From Chitinophagaceae bacterium (lineage in GTDB: Bacteria > Bacteroidota > Bacteroidia > Chitinophagales > Chitinophagaceae): DNA of 64,000 nt. This document shows positions 27,532 through 35,738 of the stretch, one piece after another. A program made the position numbers and the translations under genes. Position 1 is the first letter of the stretch; the number at the start of each line of letters is the position of its first letter. Location of the stretch: the NCBI GenBank assembly GCA_016720745.1, contig JADKKA010000022.1:496001-560000 (forward strand), written 5' to 3'. The notes beneath the pieces were generated by a model. It saw nothing but the letters and a program-made list of their open reading frames with translations, was not told the DNA's origin and searched no databases.

Positions 27532-27960
27532 ATGAAAAAATTACTGATCCTGTTTTTTGCAACCAGCCTTTTTGTGGCCTGTAACAATGATAAAAAAGAT
27601 GACCGCAGGTCTACCCGCGACCGCGAAAAGGAAAAAGATGATTACCGTAGCCGGGACGATGAAGAAAAAGATGATTCCCGCACCACTGATTACAAGGACG
27701 ATGAGAAAGGTACCCGTGACAAAGACGATGACCGCAAATCAGCTGCTGGCTGGCCGCAGTCCAGCAAGGATGAGTTTGTAAACAGCTGTGTAAGAGAAGC
27801 CGTTAAAAATGGCCAGACCCGTTCCATTTCTGAGCGGTATTGTGAGTGCATGGTGGAAAAAATGGAAGCACTTTACCCTGATGTAAGTGAGGTGGAAACA
27901 CTCACCGAAGAGGATGTAACAGCCGTGGTGGACCGTTATAAAAACAAATGCCTCGAATAA
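27532..27960 (+). CDS. Charged-repeat lipoprotein with Cys-containing C-terminal domain
   Basis: A 142-residue protein. The lipoprotein signal LFFATSLFVAC places a lipidated Cys at 17. Residues 20-70 are almost only Asp, Lys, Arg, Glu and Ser (units like RDREKEKDD, DDEEKDD, KDDEKGTRDKDDD), probably a disordered tether. Residues 75-142 form a small domain with Cys in the order C-x18-C-x-C-x32-C (NSCVREAV, RYCECMVEKM, NKCLE), a pattern I have seen in many small Bacteroidota proteins without a known function. It has its own strong terminator. Confidence 0.75.
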   Translation: MKKLLILFFATSLFVACNNDKKDDRRSTRDREKEKDDYRSRDDEEKDDSRTTDYKDDEKGTRDKDDDRKSAAGWPQSSKDEFVNSCVREAVKNGQTRSISERYCECMVEKMEALYPDVSEVETLTEEDVTAVVDRYKNKCLE

Positions 27961-27977
27961 AGAAATCTGCTTATAAT

Positions 27978-28012
27978 AAAAGGCCTGTACATTTTAAGTG
28001 TACAGGCCTTTT
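27978..28012. terminator. Perfect 14-bp hairpin terminator
   Basis: AAAAGGCCTGTACA / TGTACAGGCCTTTT form a perfect stem with a 7-nt loop. A-run and T-run ends make it work on either strand. It separates the lipoprotein gene from pdhB. Confidence 0.88.
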
Positions 28013-28070
28013 GCTTTTAGGTTTTGTCGGCATTCCCGCTTAAATTTGCCCTCCTTAAAACAAGAACCGA

Positions 28071-29060
28071 ATGGCAAGATCAATCGCTTTCCGGGAAGCC
28101 CTCAGAGAAGCAATGAACGAAGAAATGAGACGGGATGACCGGGTATTTTTGATGGGTGAAGAAGTGGCCGAATACAATGGTGCCTACAAAGTGAGCCAGG
28201 GAATGCTGGCTGAATTTGGTCCCAAAAGGGTGATCGATACCCCCATTTCAGAATTGGGTTTTACCGCAGTAGCTGTGGGAGCCGCCCAAAATGGTTTACG
28301 CCCCGTGGTTGAATTCATGACCTGGAACTTCGCCGTTTTGGCTTTAGATCAAATTCTCAATACAGCTTCTAAAATGTTGGCAATGAGCGGTGGACAGGTT
28401 AGTTGCCCAATCGTTTTTCGCGGCCCTAACGGGTCAGCCGGTCAGCTCGGAGCCCAGCACTCTACGGCTTTTGAAAGTCTCTATGCGAATATTCCGGGTA
28501 TCAAAGTGGTATCTCCCAGCAACGGATATGATGCCAAGGGATTGCTGAAACAGGCCATCCGTTTTGAGCAGGATCCGGTGGTATTTATGGAGAGTGAAGT
28601 GATGTATGGCGACAAAAGCGAAGTACCCGAAGAAGAATATTATATCGAACTGGGCAAGGCCGATATCAAAAAAATGGGCCGGGATGTGACCATCGTTTCT
28701 TTTAATAAAATGATGAAAGTAGCTCTTGGAGCTGCCGCAGAACTGGAAAAAGAAGGCGTGAGTGCCGAAGTGATTGATCTTCGTACGATTCGTCCGCTGG
28801 ACTGGATGACCATCCTCGAAAGCGTGAAAAAAACAAATCGTCTGGTGATTGTGGAAGAACAATGGCCTTTTGCTTCTATCTCATCAGAAATTACTTACCG
28901 GATCCAGAAAGAAGGTTTTGATTATCTCGATGCGCCGATCCGCCGTATTACGGCTGCTGATGCACCACTGCACTATGCAGGAAACCTGGTGAATGCTGCT
29001 TTACCGGATGTATCCAGAACAGTGAAACTGGTAAAAGAAGTGATGTACACTAGAAAATAA
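28071..29060 (+). CDS. pdhB: Pyruvate dehydrogenase E1 component, beta subunit
   Basis: A 329-residue E1 beta subunit of the 2-oxo acid dehydrogenase complex, which together with E1 alpha converts pyruvate to acetyl groups on lipoyl-E2 using thiamine diphosphate. Visible motifs: FLMGEEVAEYNGAYKVSQGM (the Glu contacts the thiazolium), DTPISELGFTAVAVGAA, EFMTWNFAVLALDQI, GPNGSAGQLGAQHS and EVIDLRTIRPLD, with the C-terminal transketolase domain from about 200. E1 alpha and E2 are not adjacent. lipA, which makes the lipoyl group, lies 24 kb away. Branched-chain or acetoin E1 beta is less likely. Confidence 0.93.
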   Translation: MARSIAFREALREAMNEEMRRDDRVFLMGEEVAEYNGAYKVSQGMLAEFGPKRVIDTPISELGFTAVAVGAAQNGLRPVVEFMTWNFAVLALDQILNTASKMLAMSGGQVSCPIVFRGPNGSAGQLGAQHSTAFESLYANIPGIKVVSPSNGYDAKGLLKQAIRFEQDPVVFMESEVMYGDKSEVPEEEYYIELGKADIKKMGRDVTIVSFNKMMKVALGAAAELEKEGVSAEVIDLRTIRPLDWMTILESVKKTNRLVIVEEQWPFASISSEITYRIQKEGFDYLDAPIRRITAADAPLHYAGNLVNAALPDVSRTVKLVKEVMYTRK

Positions 29061-29080
29061 AATCTGACAAAAATAAACGG

Positions 29081-29115
29081 GCCCCGCTTTGATTCATTCA
29101 AAGCGGGGCTTTTTT
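29081..29115 (+). terminator. Rho-independent terminator of pdhB
   Basis: A 12-bp perfect stem GCCCCGCTTTGA / TCAAAGCGGGGC with a 5-nt loop, followed by a run of six T, 20 bases after the stop codon. Confidence 0.92.
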
Positions 29116-29303
29116 ATGCATCGTAGATATACTAAGCATAAAATATTTTTGAGATTTCGTGCAGCGATTCCCGTAAGAAACCGCATCTTTGTTATGGTTT
29201 TTCATAGGATATTGGATTTTAAAACGAGGCTGGGTTTCTACCCGGCCTTTTATTTTTACCTGTACTCCGCTTTTCCCGCCCTTACCATGCATGGCAAATA
29301 CGC

Positions 29304-29311
29304 TATTTTTG
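29304..29311 (+). promoter_or_regulatory. -7 promoter box TATTTTTG before the NtrC-like regulator
   Basis: A perfect TAnnTTTG box lies 19 bases before the ATG at 29331. No clear -33 TTTG is found at the expected distance. Confidence 0.45.
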
Positions 29312-29330
29312 TTCTTAAATCAAGTAGATA

Positions 29331-30491
29331 ATGGCTGATATACTGATCATTGATGATGAAAAGGCAATCCGGAAAACGCTGACAGAAATTTTGTCCTTTG
29401 AAGGATATAAAATTGAAGAAGCAGCTGATGGGGAAGAAGGATTGAGAAAGTTCAAGGAAAAGAACTACGACCTCGTGCTTTGTGATATCAAGATGCCCAA
29501 ACTGGATGGGATCGAGTTTCTGCAGAAAGCAGGGGAGAGCAACCCGGATATTCCTATCATCATGATCTCGGGTCACGGTAATATAGAAACCGCTGTAGAA
29601 GCGGTGAAGAAAGGGGCTTATGATTATATCTCTAAACCACCGGATCTCAACCGGCTGCTGATCACCATCCGGAATGCGATGGATAAGAGCAACCTGGTGA
29701 CCGAAACCAAAGTGCTCAAAAGAAAAGTGAGCCGGGTACAGGAAATGATTGGTGATTCAGCCCCGATCAAAAAAATTAAAGAAACCATTGAGAAAGTAGC
29801 CCCCACCGAAGCCCGGATCCTGATCACCGGAGAAAATGGAGTGGGAAAGGAACTGGTGGCCAGATGGGTGCATGAAAAGAGCAACCGGGCTACCGGTCCC
29901 ATTGTGGAAGTAAACTGTGCGGCCATCCCTACTGAACTGATCGAAAGCGAACTCTTTGGTCATGAGAAAGGCTCGTTTACCTCAGCTGTTAAACAAAGAA
30001 TCGGCAAATTTGAATCCGCCAATGGAGGCACGCTCTTCCTGGATGAAATAGGCGACATGAGTTCCAGTGCCCAGGCCAAAGTATTAAGGGCCTTGCAGGA
30101 GGGAAAGATTACCCGGGTAGGGGCCGATAAAGATATCAGCGTGGATGTAAGGGTGATTGCGGCCACTAATAAAGATCTGCTGAAAGAAGTAGAAGCCAAA
30201 AATTTCAGGTTAGACCTTTATCACCGGTTGAGTGTGATCCTGATCCATGTACCATCCCTGAATGACCGCAGAGACGATATTCCGATGCTGGTGGACCAGT
30301 TCCTGAAAGATATCTGTGCCGATTATGGCATTGCCGTAAAGCCCATAGAAACGGCTGCTATCGACCTTTTACAGCAATACAACTGGACAGGAAATATCCG
30401 TGAACTGCGCAATGTGGTGGAAAGACTGGTTATTCTTTCCGGAAAAACCATCACAGATGAGGATATTCGGAGCTATGTTATGCCCAAATAA
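29331..30491 (+). CDS. NtrC-type response regulator lacking a C-terminal HTH
   Basis: A 386-residue protein. Residues 1-120 are a receiver domain (DDEKAIRKTL, phospho-acceptor D in VLCDIKMPKLDG near 51, K in YISKPPD near 103). Residues 143-365 are a sigma-54 AAA+ domain with Walker A GENGVGKE and Walker B GGTLFLDEIGDM. The sigma-54-contacting loop reads GSFTSA instead of GAFTGA. The protein ends right after the AAA+ lid (RELRNVVERLVIL), so the usual Fis-type HTH is absent and no shifted frame restores it. It may act without specific DNA binding or through a partner. Confidence 0.88.
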   Translation: MADILIIDDEKAIRKTLTEILSFEGYKIEEAADGEEGLRKFKEKNYDLVLCDIKMPKLDGIEFLQKAGESNPDIPIIMISGHGNIETAVEAVKKGAYDYISKPPDLNRLLITIRNAMDKSNLVTETKVLKRKVSRVQEMIGDSAPIKKIKETIEKVAPTEARILITGENGVGKELVARWVHEKSNRATGPIVEVNCAAIPTELIESELFGHEKGSFTSAVKQRIGKFESANGGTLFLDEIGDMSSSAQAKVLRALQEGKITRVGADKDISVDVRVIAATNKDLLKEVEAKNFRLDLYHRLSVILIHVPSLNDRRDDIPMLVDQFLKDICADYGIAVKPIETAAIDLLQQYNWTGNIRELRNVVERLVILSGKTITDEDIRSYVMPK

Positions 30492-30572
30492 TGAATTCCG
30501 GCATTAATTGGCTCCGTTAACCGGTCAATACCTGCCATTGGCCGCCGTTTTGCAAAACTTTTGTACTTAAAA

Positions 30573-30614
30573 TTTTAAGCGGCAGATAATTATGATATTT
30601 TTGACCGCTTAAAA
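30573..30614. repeat. 10-bp inverted repeat with promoter-like box, upstream of lepB
   Basis: TTTTAAGCGG (30573-30582) and CCGCTTAAAA (30605-30614) are perfect inverted copies with a 22-nt spacer. The spacer contains TATTTTTG (30596-30603), a perfect -7 box, and lepB starts 8 bases after the second arm. The arrangement could be a regulator site over the promoter or a hairpin in the leader. Confidence 0.6.
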
Positions 30615-30622
30615 AAAGGCCC

Positions 30623-32164
30623 ATGCCCCTCAACCATATGTTTATCGTTTACCTGATTGGAACCCTGTTGGTTTTCCTGCCATCCTTTGGGCTGGCCAAA
30701 TTGTTCCCCAAAGCAGGTATTGCTGCCTGGAAAGCCTATGTGCCTTTTTACAACACCTGGGAAATGCAGAAAGCGGCAAAAAGACCCACGCATTGGGTGT
30801 TCTGGCAATTGATTCCTGTAGTGGGTTGGTTCATTACACCGGGTATCTTTATTGAGTTTGTAAAAACCTTTGGCAGATTCTCGCTTGGGCAGCATACCAT
30901 GGCCTCTCTTTTTGCTCCATTTTATTTTCCTTATCTCGCTTATAAAGAGAATCCTGCTTTTATTGGTCCTGATGCGGTAAAAAAGCACCAGAAAAAAGGT
31001 TGGAGAGAATGGGTGGATGCGGCCATTTTTGCGGTGGTTGCCGCCACATTGATCCGCACATTTGTATTTGAGGCCTATACGATTCCTTCTCCTTCCATGG
31101 AAAAGACCTTACTGGTGAAAGACTTTTTATTTGTGAGCAAGTTCAGTTATGGTCCCCGTATTCCGAATACACCACTCTCGGTTCCTTTTGTACATAATTA
31201 CCTTCCCTTCGGTTCCAGCCGTAAATCATATTCTGAAGCGATTCAGATTCCTTATACCCGCTGGTTTGCCTCACCGGTAAAAAGAGGGGATTGTGTGGTC
31301 TTTAATTTTCCTGCCGGTGATACGGTGATCAATCTGCCCGATTATCAGTCCAAAGTTCCCTATTACCAGGTTTGCCGGGAACTGGGTAACGGTGACATGG
31401 ATAAAGGAAGACAAATCGTATTGGCGGATCCGGATCAGTTCCCATTGGCGATCCATCCTGCTGATAAAACAGATAACTATATCAAACGTTGTGTGGCGGT
31501 AGCTGGTGATACATTGCGGGTGGATAAGGGTGAGGTTTATATCAATGGCCAGAAACAACAGATGCCTCCTTATGCTCAAATGGAGTACATGCTGGAAACC
31601 ACCCAGCCTTTGGATGCTGATATTGCCAAGTCAGAATATAATATCAATTTATTTGATCCGCAGGAAAGCACCGTGTTGGGAACGAACAAGTACCGGATCA
31701 ATATGACAACAAAATCTGCTGAGAAACTGAGGCAGTCTGGTCTGGTGAAAGATTTACGTTTTATGCTGGATACCATTGCTGCCAACAGTGCCGCTTTTGA
31801 AGGATTTGTGTTGAATAACCGTTGGAGTATTGATAACTACGGATCGATCTGGATTCCAAAAAAGGGAGCCACGCTTCCATTGAATGCAGCTACTTATGAT
31901 ATTTACCAGCGTGCCATCAGGGTCTATGAAAAAAATGAATTCAGTACCAGTAATGGTAAGTATTATCTCAATGGAAAAGAAGTAACATCCTATACATTCA
32001 AAATGGACTACTACTGGATGATGGGTGATAACCGGCATCAGTCGCAGGACAGCCGCTTCTGGGGTTTTGTACCCGAAGACAGGGTGGTGGGTAAGGCCTG
32101 GATGATCTGGTTCAGCTGGGATGGTGGTCCGCGCTGGAAGAGGTTCTTTAAAATAGTTCGATAA
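30623..32164 (+). CDS. lepB: Signal peptidase I with extra N-terminal membrane domain
   Basis: A 513-residue inner-membrane serine protease that removes signal peptides from exported proteins. An N-terminal hydrophobic domain (1-110, two or three segments, with PFYNTWEM) precedes the usual anchor (131-150). Catalytic S158 lies in IPSPSMEKTLL and the general base K288 in YIKRCVAVAGD, followed by VYINGQ. The C-terminal MMGDNRHQSQDSRFWGFVPEDRVVGKAWMIWFSW motif is complete. An insertion of about 130 residues separates the last two motifs, typical for Bacteroidota LepB. The ATG six codons in (MFIVYLIG) is an alternative start. Confidence 0.93.
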   Translation: MPLNHMFIVYLIGTLLVFLPSFGLAKLFPKAGIAAWKAYVPFYNTWEMQKAAKRPTHWVFWQLIPVVGWFITPGIFIEFVKTFGRFSLGQHTMASLFAPFYFPYLAYKENPAFIGPDAVKKHQKKGWREWVDAAIFAVVAATLIRTFVFEAYTIPSPSMEKTLLVKDFLFVSKFSYGPRIPNTPLSVPFVHNYLPFGSSRKSYSEAIQIPYTRWFASPVKRGDCVVFNFPAGDTVINLPDYQSKVPYYQVCRELGNGDMDKGRQIVLADPDQFPLAIHPADKTDNYIKRCVAVAGDTLRVDKGEVYINGQKQQMPPYAQMEYMLETTQPLDADIAKSEYNINLFDPQESTVLGTNKYRINMTTKSAEKLRQSGLVKDLRFMLDTIAANSAAFEGFVLNNRWSIDNYGSIWIPKKGATLPLNAATYDIYQRAIRVYEKNEFSTSNGKYYLNGKEVTSYTFKMDYYWMMGDNRHQSQDSRFWGFVPEDRVVGKAWMIWFSWDGGPRWKRFFKIVR

Positions 32165-32189
32165 GTTTTTTCCAAAGCAGCAATATATT

Positions 32190-32345
32190 TCCCGCAAAGA
32201 ACGCTAAGAGCGCAAATTGCGCAATTGAAAAGGCAGCGCACTCCACATTGGGCACCGCGGCCATCAAAAAAGTAGAAGAGAAACTTCCAGGCTATGCAAT
32301 ATTCTTTGCGACTTTGCGTCCTAGCGGTTAAGTCTCAGTTTGAGG
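32190..32345. repeat. Octamer repeat element CTTTGCGN/CTTAGCGN in two opposite copies
   Basis: At 32307-32330 the plus strand reads CTTTGCGA CTTTGCGT CCTAGCGG, followed by TTAAGT and the small palindrome CTCAGTTTGAG (32334-32344). At 32193-32222 a copy runs the other way; its reverse complement reads TTTGCGCT CTTAGCGT TCTTTGCGG. The two face each other about 85 bp apart and fill most of the gap between lepB and cdd. A related element is at 39530-39579. Confidence 0.65.
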
Positions 32346-32414
32346 CATTTTCGTTACTTCTGAATTAAATAACAGCCCTTTTGCATCTTCAGAAGTTTTG
32401 ACGTAAATTATACG

Positions 32415-32900
32415 ATGATGGAAAAGAAAACATCGCTTGTTTACGAAGAATACAATGATATTACTGAGCTGGATGCGGCCGATGCGGCATTATTGCAACA
32501 GGCCAGGGATATCACTAAACAGGCTTATGCCCCTTATTCTCAATTTCAGGTTGGGGCTGCTGCATTATTAAATAATGGTCAGCTGGTGCTAGGCACCAAT
32601 CAGGAGAATGCATCTTACCCGGTTGGTACCTGTGCAGAAAGAGTATTGCTGGGAACTGCGGCCAATCAGTTTCTCGATATTCCCATTAGTGCCATGGCGA
32701 TCAGCTACCAGGGAGCTAAAGTAATCAGCGATCATCCCATTTCTCCCTGTGGCATGTGCCGTCAGGCGCTGGTAGAATATGAATCAAGGATGAAACAACC
32801 GATGCGACTGATACTCGGTGGAATGGAAGGGCATATCTATATCATTCGAACGGCTGCTGATTTACTCCCCTTTGCTTTTACCAGTACAGAGTTAAAATAA
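32415..32900 (+). CDS. cdd: Cytidine deaminase
   Basis: A 161-residue zinc enzyme that turns cytidine and deoxycytidine into uridine and deoxyuridine in pyrimidine salvage. The zinc site is C73-A-E75 in GTCAERVLL with E75 as proton shuttle, and C112 and C115 in SPCGMCRQAL. QFQVGAAALL and NQENASYP are the substrate-binding motifs. Length fits the small homotetrameric type. The gene begins ATGATG, so either Met may be used. Its end overlaps the convergent ogt gene by 9 bases. Confidence 0.95.
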   Translation: MMEKKTSLVYEEYNDITELDAADAALLQQARDITKQAYAPYSQFQVGAAALLNNGQLVLGTNQENASYPVGTCAERVLLGTAANQFLDIPISAMAISYQGAKVISDHPISPCGMCRQALVEYESRMKQPMRLILGGMEGHIYIIRTAADLLPFAFTSTELK

Positions 32901-33389
32901 GGTTTGCACGCCGTAGGCCACTTTATTCTCCAGTTCCAGTAGCTTTTTCTTTCGCCACAAACCTCCTGCATAACCTATCAGGTTGCCGTTACTTCCGATC
33001 ACGCGGTGACAGGGAACAATGATGGCAATATTGTTTTTTCCATTGGCATTGGCGACTGCTCGGGTGGCCTTTGTATCACCGGTACGGCGGGCCAGTTCCA
33101 GGTAGCTGATGGTTCTGCCAAAGGGAATCTGGATCAGTTCACTCCATACTTCCTGTTGAAAGGGTGTGCCCTCCTGGTGCAGGGCTAATTCGAAAATCCG
33201 TCTTTCTCCGTTGAAATACTGAATCAGTTGTTCTATACAATGGATCAGGAGGGGAGGGACCTGTTTTTTCCTGGCCGGAATTTTTTCCAGCGAATCCTGA
33301 AAGCTTACTTCGCTGATATAATCATTGGTGCCGCTGATCCTGAGGAGGCCGGCGGGTGACTGGTAATAGGTATGATGACTTTCAGCCAA
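32892..33389 (-). CDS. ogt: Methylated-DNA-protein cysteine methyltransferase
   Basis: A 165-residue suicide repair protein that takes the methyl group from O6-methylguanine. The acceptor is C127 in IVPCHRVIGSNGNLIGYAGG, and the DNA-binding helix region is TPFQQEVWSELIQIPFGRTISYLELA. The N-terminal ribonuclease-like domain is short. It overlaps the upstream csaA by 8 bases, so the two are probably co-transcribed and coupled. Confidence 0.94.
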   Translation of the reverse strand: MAESHHTYYQSPAGLLRISGTNDYISEVSFQDSLEKIPARKKQVPPLLIHCIEQLIQYFNGERRIFELALHQEGTPFQQEVWSELIQIPFGRTISYLELARRTGDTKATRAVANANGKNNIAIIVPCHRVIGSNGNLIGYAGGLWRKKKLLELENKVAYGVQTLF

Positions 33390-33714
33390 TCTTTTGTCCG
33401 TTTAAAACCGGCAAATCCGGTTTCAGTAAAATTACAGCATTCGATTCATCATACACGCCCAGTACCAGGCATTCGCTGATAAAGTCGGCGATTTGTTTGG
33501 GCGGGAAATTCACCACGGCAATCACCTGCCGGCCGATCAGGTCTGCGGCCTGATAATGGACGGTGATTTGTGCCGATGAACGTTTAGTCCCGATAATCGG
33601 TCCAAAATCAATGAGCAATTTCAAGGCAGGTTTTCGGGCTTTGGGGAAGGGTTGTGCTTCCAGAATGGTGCCTACCCGGATCTCTATTTTTTCAAAATCG
33701 GTCCAGCTGATCAT
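33382..33714 (-). CDS. csaA: CsaA-like tRNA-binding domain protein
   Basis: A 110-residue protein made only of the EMAP-II/OB-fold tRNA-binding domain: FEKIEIRVGTILEAQPFPKARKPALKL at the start, RSSAQITVHY, GRQVIAVVNFPPKQI and ECLVLGVYDE. In Bacillus CsaA was described as a chaperone-like protein for export, though the fold is the same as the tRNA-binding part of methionyl-tRNA synthetase. Operon with ogt (8-bp overlap). Confidence 0.92.
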   Translation of the reverse strand: MISWTDFEKIEIRVGTILEAQPFPKARKPALKLLIDFGPIIGTKRSSAQITVHYQAADLIGRQVIAVVNFPPKQIADFISECLVLGVYDESNAVILLKPDLPVLNGQKIG

Positions 33715-33853
33715 ACTGGTAAATTAATAAAAAATGGAGAGATGGTAACAGTATAAACGGATGATGAAAATCTTTGATGTCAGGTCCGCGTTAAATTTTA
33801 AAGCGAGGGTCACTGTATTTATTTTCTAAGTATCTTGATTGCAAATTTGCCAT

Positions 33854-35287
33854 ATGACACCCGTTAAAAAAGGATCTTCCGTTTCCCGCAGAAATTTTAT
33901 CCGTAACACCAGTATCACTGGCGCAGCATTTTTGATTGTTCCCCGTCATGTACTGGGCCGGGGTTATATAGCACCCAGTGATAAATTGAATATCGCCGGG
34001 ATTGGTGCGGGTGGTAAGGGGGCCAGTGACCTGTCTGAATTCGCTAAAAGCCCCCGGGTGAATATTGTTGCACTTTGTGATGTGGATGACCGCGAGTCAA
34101 AAAAGACCAGGGAAAAATTTCCGAAAGCTTCCTACTACCATGATTTCCGGGAGATGCTCGAGAAAGAAAAAAACAATATTGATGCCTGTAGTATTTCCAC
34201 TCCTGATAATACCCATGCGGTAGCCACTATTGCCGCCATGCAACTGGGCAAACATGTATACACACAAAAGCCGCTTACCCACGATATTTATGAAGCCAGG
34301 ATGCTTACCGAAGCAGCGAAAAAATATAAGGTGGTCACCCAGATGGGCAACCAGGGTGGTTCGGGTGACGGGGTTCGCCAGGCAAAGGAAATGGTAGATG
34401 CCGGAATGATTGGCAAAGTGGTTGAAGCAAAAGCCTGGACTAACCGGCCGGTATGGCCACAGGGTATTCCCACACCTACCGGAAAATTTGATATACCAAC
34501 AGAATTGAAATGGGATCTCTGGCAGGGACCCGCAAAAGCAATAGATTATAATCCTGCTTATCTGCCCTTTAACTGGAGGGGCTGGTGGGCCTATGGTACG
34601 GGTGCATTGGGTGATATGGCCTGTCATATCATGGATCCGATCTACCGTATCCTGCCGATTGATTACCCTGAATCAGCCGAATGCAGTGTGGCTACGATCT
34701 GGAAAGAAATGTGGAATGATACACAGAACACGGATGCCTGTCCGCCTGCTTCCATCATTCATCTTACTTATCCTGATAAAACAGTACCGGGTAACAAGAT
34801 CAAGATATCCTGGTATGACGGCGGTCTTCTCCCCGAGCGGCCTGAAGAATTATTACCGGAAGAAGCTTTTGGCAACTGGGACGGCGGTGTATTGCTGATC
34901 GGTACCAAGGGTAAAATGCTGATTGATTGTTATGGTGGTAATCCAAGATTACTGCCTACCAAACTGATGAAAGAGCAGACGATGCCAACGCCTACCATCA
35001 AAAGAGTGCCGGAAGGGCATTATCTGCAATGGGTGAATGCCTGTATCGCCGGACATGGAAATGCCCAAACCAGTTCACCATTTGAATTCGCAGGACCCTT
35101 TACAGAAAGTATCCTGATGGGTAACCTGGCGATACGCAGCTGGCAGCTGAAGAATCCAAAACTCAAAGGATGGGATGATAAATACCTGGGCCGTAAAAAA
35201 CTGCTCTGGGATGCAAAGAATATGAAGGTCACCAATTTTGATGAAGCCAATCAGTTTGTGAGGAGGGAGTACAGGCAGGGATGGTAA
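33854..35287 (+). CDS. Tat-exported Gfo/Idh/MocA family oxidoreductase
   Basis: A 477-residue protein with a twin-arginine signal (SRRNFIRNTSITGAAFL, residues 9-25), so it is exported folded. The Rossmann domain begins KLNIAGIGAGGKGASDL, and the next motifs are ACSISTPDNTHAVATIAAMQLGKHVYTQKPLTHDIYEA (the EKP motif appears as QKP) and WRGWWAYGTGALGDMACHIMDP in the C-terminal half. This fits the periplasmic branch of sugar-acting oxidoreductases or hydrolases. The frame is open to a TTG at 33839, but the ATG at 33854 gives a normal Tat leader. Substrate unknown. Confidence 0.92.
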   Translation: MTPVKKGSSVSRRNFIRNTSITGAAFLIVPRHVLGRGYIAPSDKLNIAGIGAGGKGASDLSEFAKSPRVNIVALCDVDDRESKKTREKFPKASYYHDFREMLEKEKNNIDACSISTPDNTHAVATIAAMQLGKHVYTQKPLTHDIYEARMLTEAAKKYKVVTQMGNQGGSGDGVRQAKEMVDAGMIGKVVEAKAWTNRPVWPQGIPTPTGKFDIPTELKWDLWQGPAKAIDYNPAYLPFNWRGWWAYGTGALGDMACHIMDPIYRILPIDYPESAECSVATIWKEMWNDTQNTDACPPASIIHLTYPDKTVPGNKIKISWYDGGLLPERPEELLPEEAFGNWDGGVLLIGTKGKMLIDCYGGNPRLLPTKLMKEQTMPTPTIKRVPEGHYLQWVNACIAGHGNAQTSSPFEFAGPFTESILMGNLAIRSWQLKNPKLKGWDDKYLGRKKLLWDAKNMKVTNFDEANQFVRREYRQGW

Positions 35288-35294
35288 TAGAGAA

Positions 35295-35327
35295 GCGAGT
35301 GGCTAGTGGGGAGTGGCGAGTGGGGGA
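35295..35327. repeat. Heptamer array KAGTGGN
   Basis: Units GAGTGGC TAGTGGG GAGTGGC GAGTGGG follow each other starting about 8 bases after the stop codon of the oxidoreductase gene. It is the inverse of the array at 3721-3789. Confidence 0.8.
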
Positions 35328-35398
35328 GAGGCGTAAGCCGACACCCTATGCCACGGGCTTATTTTGTTATGTTGAATTTTAAATTGACAGGTAATAGT

Positions 35399-35471
35399 GT
35401 TGAGTTGTTGAGAGGTTAAGTTGTTGAACGATTGAATTGTTGAGCGGTTGAGTCGTTTAGATGTTGAGAGG
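35399..35471. repeat. Octamer array GTTGAGNN
   Basis: Nine consecutive octamers share the core GTTGAG with a variable last dinucleotide (TT, AG, TT, CG, TT, CG, TC, AT, AG), with a few core substitutions. The same type occurs at 46491-46543. Confidence 0.85.
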
Positions 35472-35520
35472 TAACCGGTATTCCTGGCCACAGTTCTAGT
35501 GACAAACGCTTCCGGCGCAG

Positions 35521-35615
35521 TGACTGATAAACTGATAGACTGATAAACTGATAGACTGATAAACTGATAGACTGATAAACTGATAGACTGATAGACTGAC
35601 TGTTGACTGCCGACT
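35521..35615. repeat. Octamer/heptamer array of the CAGTC family, inverted
   Basis: The plus strand alternates ACTGATAA and ACTGATAG (16-bp higher-order unit), then GACTGAC TGTTGACTGCCGACTG. On the minus strand this is CAGTCGG CAGTCAA ... CAGTCTAT CAGTTTAT, the same family as the arrays at 48960 and 52864. It runs directly into the G block. Confidence 0.85.
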
Positions 35616-35719
35616 GGGGAGGGGGGGGAGGAGGGGGGGGGCCCCAGGGGGAAGAGGGCCCCCGGCCGCCGGTTGTTTGGGGGGGGGGGGGAAGGGGGGG
35701 GGGGGGGGGGGGGCCGAGG
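35616..35719. repeat. Near-homopolymeric G block
   Basis: About 100 bases of almost only G with a few A and C, one run exceeding 20 G. It has no resemblance to nearby DNA. It could form G-quadruplexes, but a sequencing or assembly artefact inside a tandem array is at least as likely. Confidence 0.7.
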
Positions 35720-35738
35720 ATTTTGCTGCAGACCTGTA

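Larger units (their letters stand above)
35288..35738. other. Gene-free, repeat-filled 451-bp region
   Basis: No gene is supported here. From left to right it holds a KAGTGGN heptamer array (35295-35327), a GTTGAGNN octamer array (35399-35471), a non-repetitive stretch of about 50 bases, an inverted CAGTC-type array (35521-35615) and a block of almost only G (35616-35719). The next gene, on the minus strand, ends 20 bases later. Confidence 0.8.

Noticed and set aside
29089..29331. 80-codon ORF between pdhB and the NtrC-like gene
   Set aside because: It overlaps the pdhB terminator and the promoter box of the next gene and has no recognisable features.
35521..35615. Origin of replication with DnaA boxes
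   Set aside because: The ACTGATAA/G units do not match TTATNCACA boxes, and no dnaA or dnaN lies nearby.
35288..35738. Insertion sequence or mobile element remnant
   Set aside because: No transposase-like frame, no terminal inverted repeats and no target duplication that I can see.
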